Assembly (NCBI GenBank): GCA_965116395.1
Contig: OZ220684.1
Span: 2,232,001-2,296,000 of the forward strand
From: Bin5 sp965116395
GTDB taxonomy: Bacteria > Chloroflexota > Anaerolineae > Caldilineales > Caldilineaceae
Direction of reading: 5' to 3'
Length of the DNA stretch: 64,000 bases
This document shows, piece after piece, positions 61,536-64,000 of the stretch (positions are counted from its first letter, which is position 1; each line of letters starts with the position of its first letter). The notes beneath the pieces are model-generated. The model had not been told where the DNA came from. It saw nothing but the letters and a program-made list of their open reading frames with translations, and did no database searches. The position numbers were made by a program, and so were the translations under genes.

Positions 61536-61668
61536 TGCTGTTCTCCCGCCCCTATCCCCCTGCAGTTCCCCCTTTCACACCAGTTGACACAGCCGCCCCT
61601 CCCGGCGAAAATGATCGCATCAAGTTCGCGACCAACACCCCGCGACCCCAGCCGACAGGAGGCATCCC

Positions 61669-62658
61669 ATGAGCCGCTTTGCCAACATCAGCCTGGTCAA
61701 CTTCCCCACCCTACCCGGAAACGAGCCGGGACGGCTACAGAAAACCCTCGACCGCATGTGCAGCTACGTCGCCGATGCCGCCCAGGAGCAGAGCGACATC
61801 GTCGCCTTCCCCGAAATATGCAACTGCCTCGACACCGCCGACCCTCGGGACCCGGCCGAGTCTCTCGACGGGCCGACCATCGCCGCGCTCTCCGAAGCCG
61901 CCCGCCAGCATGAGCTTTACGTCGTCGCCCCGCTCCTGCTCGCCGATGCTGGCCGCCGCTACAACTGCGCCGTGCTCATCGACCGCAAAGGCGAAATCGT
62001 CGGCGTCTATCGCAAAAACTTCCCCACCCACTCCGAGCTGGACGGCGGCATCACGCCCGGTGTGGAAACGCCCGTCTTCGAGACCGACTTCGGCCGTGTG
62101 GGGCTCTGCATCTGCTTCGATCTCAACTACTGGGAGGTTGGCTCCGGCCTCTGCCGCAACCGCGCCGAACTGGTGATCTGGCCCTCCATGTGGGCCGGGG
62201 GCCGCATGTTGAGCAAATGGGCGATGGAGTTCGGCTTTAATATGGCCGCGGTCTGGAAGGAGCAGTCCACCTTCGTCGACGTCGCCGGCCGCGAGATCCT
62301 CGCCGTCAAACGCGAGGCCAGAGACCGCACCGGCCGTTCGCCTGTGGTCACCGCTCGAATCGACCTCGACCGCCGCCTGCTGCACCCCGACAATAACCTG
62401 GAAAACCTGAAGGCCCTCTTCAAACGCCACGGGCCGACCGCAGCCTTCACCGAGTGGCTGAAGCAGGACTGCCATCTGATCTTCGGCTCGCAAGTCCCGG
62501 GCGCCTCCAGCGATCAGTTGATCGAAGAGTTCGGCCTCGAGACGATGCGCGACTACCTTGCACGCGTGCGCCGCGACCGCAAAGCCGCGCTGGCCGCGGC
62601 CGCCGAACCGATCTATGCCAACGGACAAACCGTCGCACAGGACGGAGAGAGAATCTGA
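61669..62658 (+). CDS. Carbon-nitrogen hydrolase (nitrilase superfamily)
   Basis: 329 aa, AGGAGG 8 nt before the ATG. Catalytic triad E49 (AFPEICN), K116 (YRKNFPT) and C149 (GLCICFD) is complete. The fold covers residues 1-270; a ~60-residue C-terminal extension follows. Members hydrolyse amides, N-carbamoyl compounds or nitriles. Its stop overlaps the start of the following SDR by one base (TGATG), so the two act together. Substrate unknown. Confidence 0.9.
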   Translation: MSRFANISLVNFPTLPGNEPGRLQKTLDRMCSYVADAAQEQSDIVAFPEICNCLDTADPRDPAESLDGPTIAALSEAARQHELYVVAPLLLADAGRRYNCAVLIDRKGEIVGVYRKNFPTHSELDGGITPGVETPVFETDFGRVGLCICFDLNYWEVGSGLCRNRAELVIWPSMWAGGRMLSKWAMEFGFNMAAVWKEQSTFVDVAGREILAVKREARDRTGRSPVVTARIDLDRRLLHPDNNLENLKALFKRHGPTAAFTEWLKQDCHLIFGSQVPGASSDQLIEEFGLETMRDYLARVRRDRKAALAAAAEPIYANGQTVAQDGERI

Positions 62659-63458
62659 TGCTATTGACAGGAAAAACCGTCGTTGTGACCGGCGCCGGCG
62701 GAGGGCTTGGCGCCGGCATCGCCGCGGTCTGCAGCCGCGAGGGCGCCAACGTGGTGGTGGCCGACATCCGCGGGCAGGCAGCAGACGCCGTTGCCGACAG
62801 CCTGCCCGGCGATGCCCTTGCCGTCCACTGCGATGTCGGCGACGACGACGCCCAATCCGACCTGGTGCACAAAGCCGTCGCCGCATTCGGGCGTGTCGAC
62901 GGCCTTGTGAACAACGCTGGTATCAACTTCGCCAAACCGTTCCTGGAAACGACTGCCGCCGACTGGGAACACATCATCCGTGTCGACCTGCGCGCCGTCT
63001 TCTTCCTGACCCAAAAGGTCTGCCGGCAGATGCTCACACAGTCCCCCGGCGGCGGCAGCGTCGTCAACATCGCCAGCGTCCACGCCCACGCCGCCATGCC
63101 CGGCGCCGGACCCTACGACGCAGCCAAAGCCGGCGTCGTCATGATGGGCAAAAGCTTCGCCCTCGAAATGGCCCCGCACAACATTCGCGTCAACGCGATC
63201 TCCCCCGGCCTGCTCGATACCCAGATCTGGCAGGACCTGCAGGACGCCGCGCCCAGCCCGGAGGAGTGCCTGGACTTCTGGCGCACCAACATTCCCAGCG
63301 GCCGCGTCATCGCCCCCGAAGAGATCGGCGAGCTGGCCGCCTTCCTGCTCAGCGACCGCAGCGCTTCCATCACCGGCGCCAACATCTACGCCGACGGCGG
63401 TATGACCGCCCAGCTCATCAGCCAGGAGCCCTACACCTCCAAGCCAATCGAAGGCTGA
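62658..63458 (+). CDS. Short-chain dehydrogenase/reductase
   Basis: 266 aa from ATG 62658, overlapping the nitrilase stop by one base. TGAGGGLG near residue 12, ADIR at the end of beta2 (NAD type), NNAG, and YDAAK for the catalytic Tyr/Lys. The C-terminus contains the usual YADGG. Translational coupling to the amidase-type hydrolase suggests consecutive steps. The 290 bp after it (63459-63749) hold no gene I can support. Confidence 0.9.
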   Translation: MLLTGKTVVVTGAGGGLGAGIAAVCSREGANVVVADIRGQAADAVADSLPGDALAVHCDVGDDDAQSDLVHKAVAAFGRVDGLVNNAGINFAKPFLETTAADWEHIIRVDLRAVFFLTQKVCRQMLTQSPGGGSVVNIASVHAHAAMPGAGPYDAAKAGVVMMGKSFALEMAPHNIRVNAISPGLLDTQIWQDLQDAAPSPEECLDFWRTNIPSGRVIAPEEIGELAAFLLSDRSASITGANIYADGGMTAQLISQEPYTSKPIEG

Positions 63459-63749
63459 ACGCAACCCGGGCCGCCTCCTCCGCGCTGCCCAATGCGTGAT
63501 ACGCAATAACGTAGACGGATCGTACCCATATTGCCCACGACACTACGCAAAACAAACGCACGCGCATCCACCGGGCGGACTGCCCCCAAACACCACTCTA
63601 TCTGCTCGCAGACTCGTCCGAAAAACACTCCATTTCGGCACAATGCCTGCGCGCATTTCAAGTTTTTCTTCAACTCGTTCTTGGTGTAATATACTGGTCT
63701 GGCATAAACTCCTAAACCGATTCAGTCTTTCAGCCGAAACAGCGCTCCC

Positions 63750-64000
63750 ATGACGAAACTCCTGTCTCTCTGGACAGACCGCCCCCGCTTCCATCACGAT
63801 GTCAATATGCTCCTGATTGTCGTCGGCCTCGTGGCGGTCAGCTTTTTCGGCATCCAGACCTTTCTGAAGACCTTCTACGTTCTGCGCCTGGGCTACGGCA
63901 TGGTCTTTTTTGGCGTGTTTAACGCAGCCAGCGCACTGAGCTACATGGTGATGAGCCTGCCCGCCGGCGTCCTGGGAACCCGGCTCGGTTTGACACGCAC
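63750..64000 (+). CDS. MFS transporter, N-terminal part (continues beyond window)
   Basis: From ATG 63750 the frame is open to the edge (83 codons). A short cytoplasmic head (LLSLWTDRPRFHHDVN) is followed by a hydrophobic helix (MLLIVVGLVAVSFFGIQTF) and a second segment (YMVMSLPAGVLGTRLGLTR) resembling TM2 and loop 2-3 of MFS carriers. Substrate cannot be judged from this fragment. Same strand as the nitrilase-SDR pair, about 290 bp downstream. Confidence 0.65.
   Translation, partial: MTKLLSLWTDRPRFHHDVNMLLIVVGLVAVSFFGIQTFLKTFYVLRLGYGMVFFGVFNAASALSYMVMSLPAGVLGTRLGLTR

Noticed and set aside
63431..63797. Small ORFs between the SDR and the MFS gene
   Set aside because: Short, overlapping frames on both strands without ribosome sites or conserved pattern; the region is more likely the promoter of the MFS gene.

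Overview
The window is GC-rich bacterial accessory DNA. Tat-exported substrate-binding lipoproteins with an SRRxFL leader and an LAAC lipobox, DppC-type permeases with a long insertion, numerous phytanoyl-CoA dioxygenase (PhyH) paralogues, Gfo/Idh/MocA and SDR dehydrogenases, sulfatases and GH106-like enzymes together suggest a Chloroflexota bacterium (Caldilineae/Anaerolineae type, as found among sponge and marine symbionts). That assignment is inference from gene content; there is no rRNA, tRNA or CRISPR array to anchor it.

Layout. 1-1.3 kb: a GHKL/Hsp90-like ATPase gene cut by the left edge, preceded by a perfect palindrome. 1.5-8 kb (minus strand): a sugar or polyol catabolic operon with one Gfo/Idh/MocA dehydrogenase, two TIM-barrel isomerases, a VOC protein fused to a lectin-like domain and two SDRs. 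8-9.8 kb: a decay zone with a dead IS982 element and two gene remnants. 9.8-13.5 kb: a MalG/MalF/binding-protein sugar importer followed by a broken copy of the first dehydrogenase. 13.7-14.5 kb: a metallopeptidase of different base composition. 14.8-21.5 kb: a rhamnose-type locus (RhaM mutarotase, SDR, enolase-superfamily dehydratase, 1269-aa GH106-like hydrolase). 21.7-22.7 kb: a SocA/Panacea antitoxin with a frameshifted RelE-fold toxin. 22.8-27.1 kb: a second sugar importer with a PhyH dioxygenase gene inside the operon.

From 28 kb most genes are on the plus strand. 28-31.1 kb: DegT aminotransferase plus two PhyH oxygenases. 32.1-33.2 kb: a double-Cache lipoprotein gene interrupted by one in-frame TAA. 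33.7-36.4 kb: an inositol-dehydrogenase-like gene and a beta-propeller protein. 36.6-39.4 kb: a lipoprotein and a two-component system. 39.6-45 kb: a fourth PhyH gene and a Dpp-type importer lacking ATPases. 45.7-46.5 kb: a VapBC pair. 46.7-61.2 kb: a locus resembling a polysaccharide-utilisation locus, with two sulfatases, an acetyl-esterase-like hydrolase, a complete five-gene Dpp-type importer and two more propeller proteins. 61.7-64 kb: a nitrilase-superfamily hydrolase, an SDR and the start of an MFS transporter.

Taken together the genes look like machinery to import, desulfate, deacetylate, deglycosylate and oxidise complex, probably sulfated and rhamnose-containing, carbohydrates. The intergenic DNA is unusual. 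Five same-strand copies of a cloverleaf-forming repeat are spread through the window. All four binding-protein genes are followed by strong stem-loops. Several operon spacers are built from CCACTGAC-like repeats, and three of them end in a shared ACTGGTGT motif immediately before the start codon.
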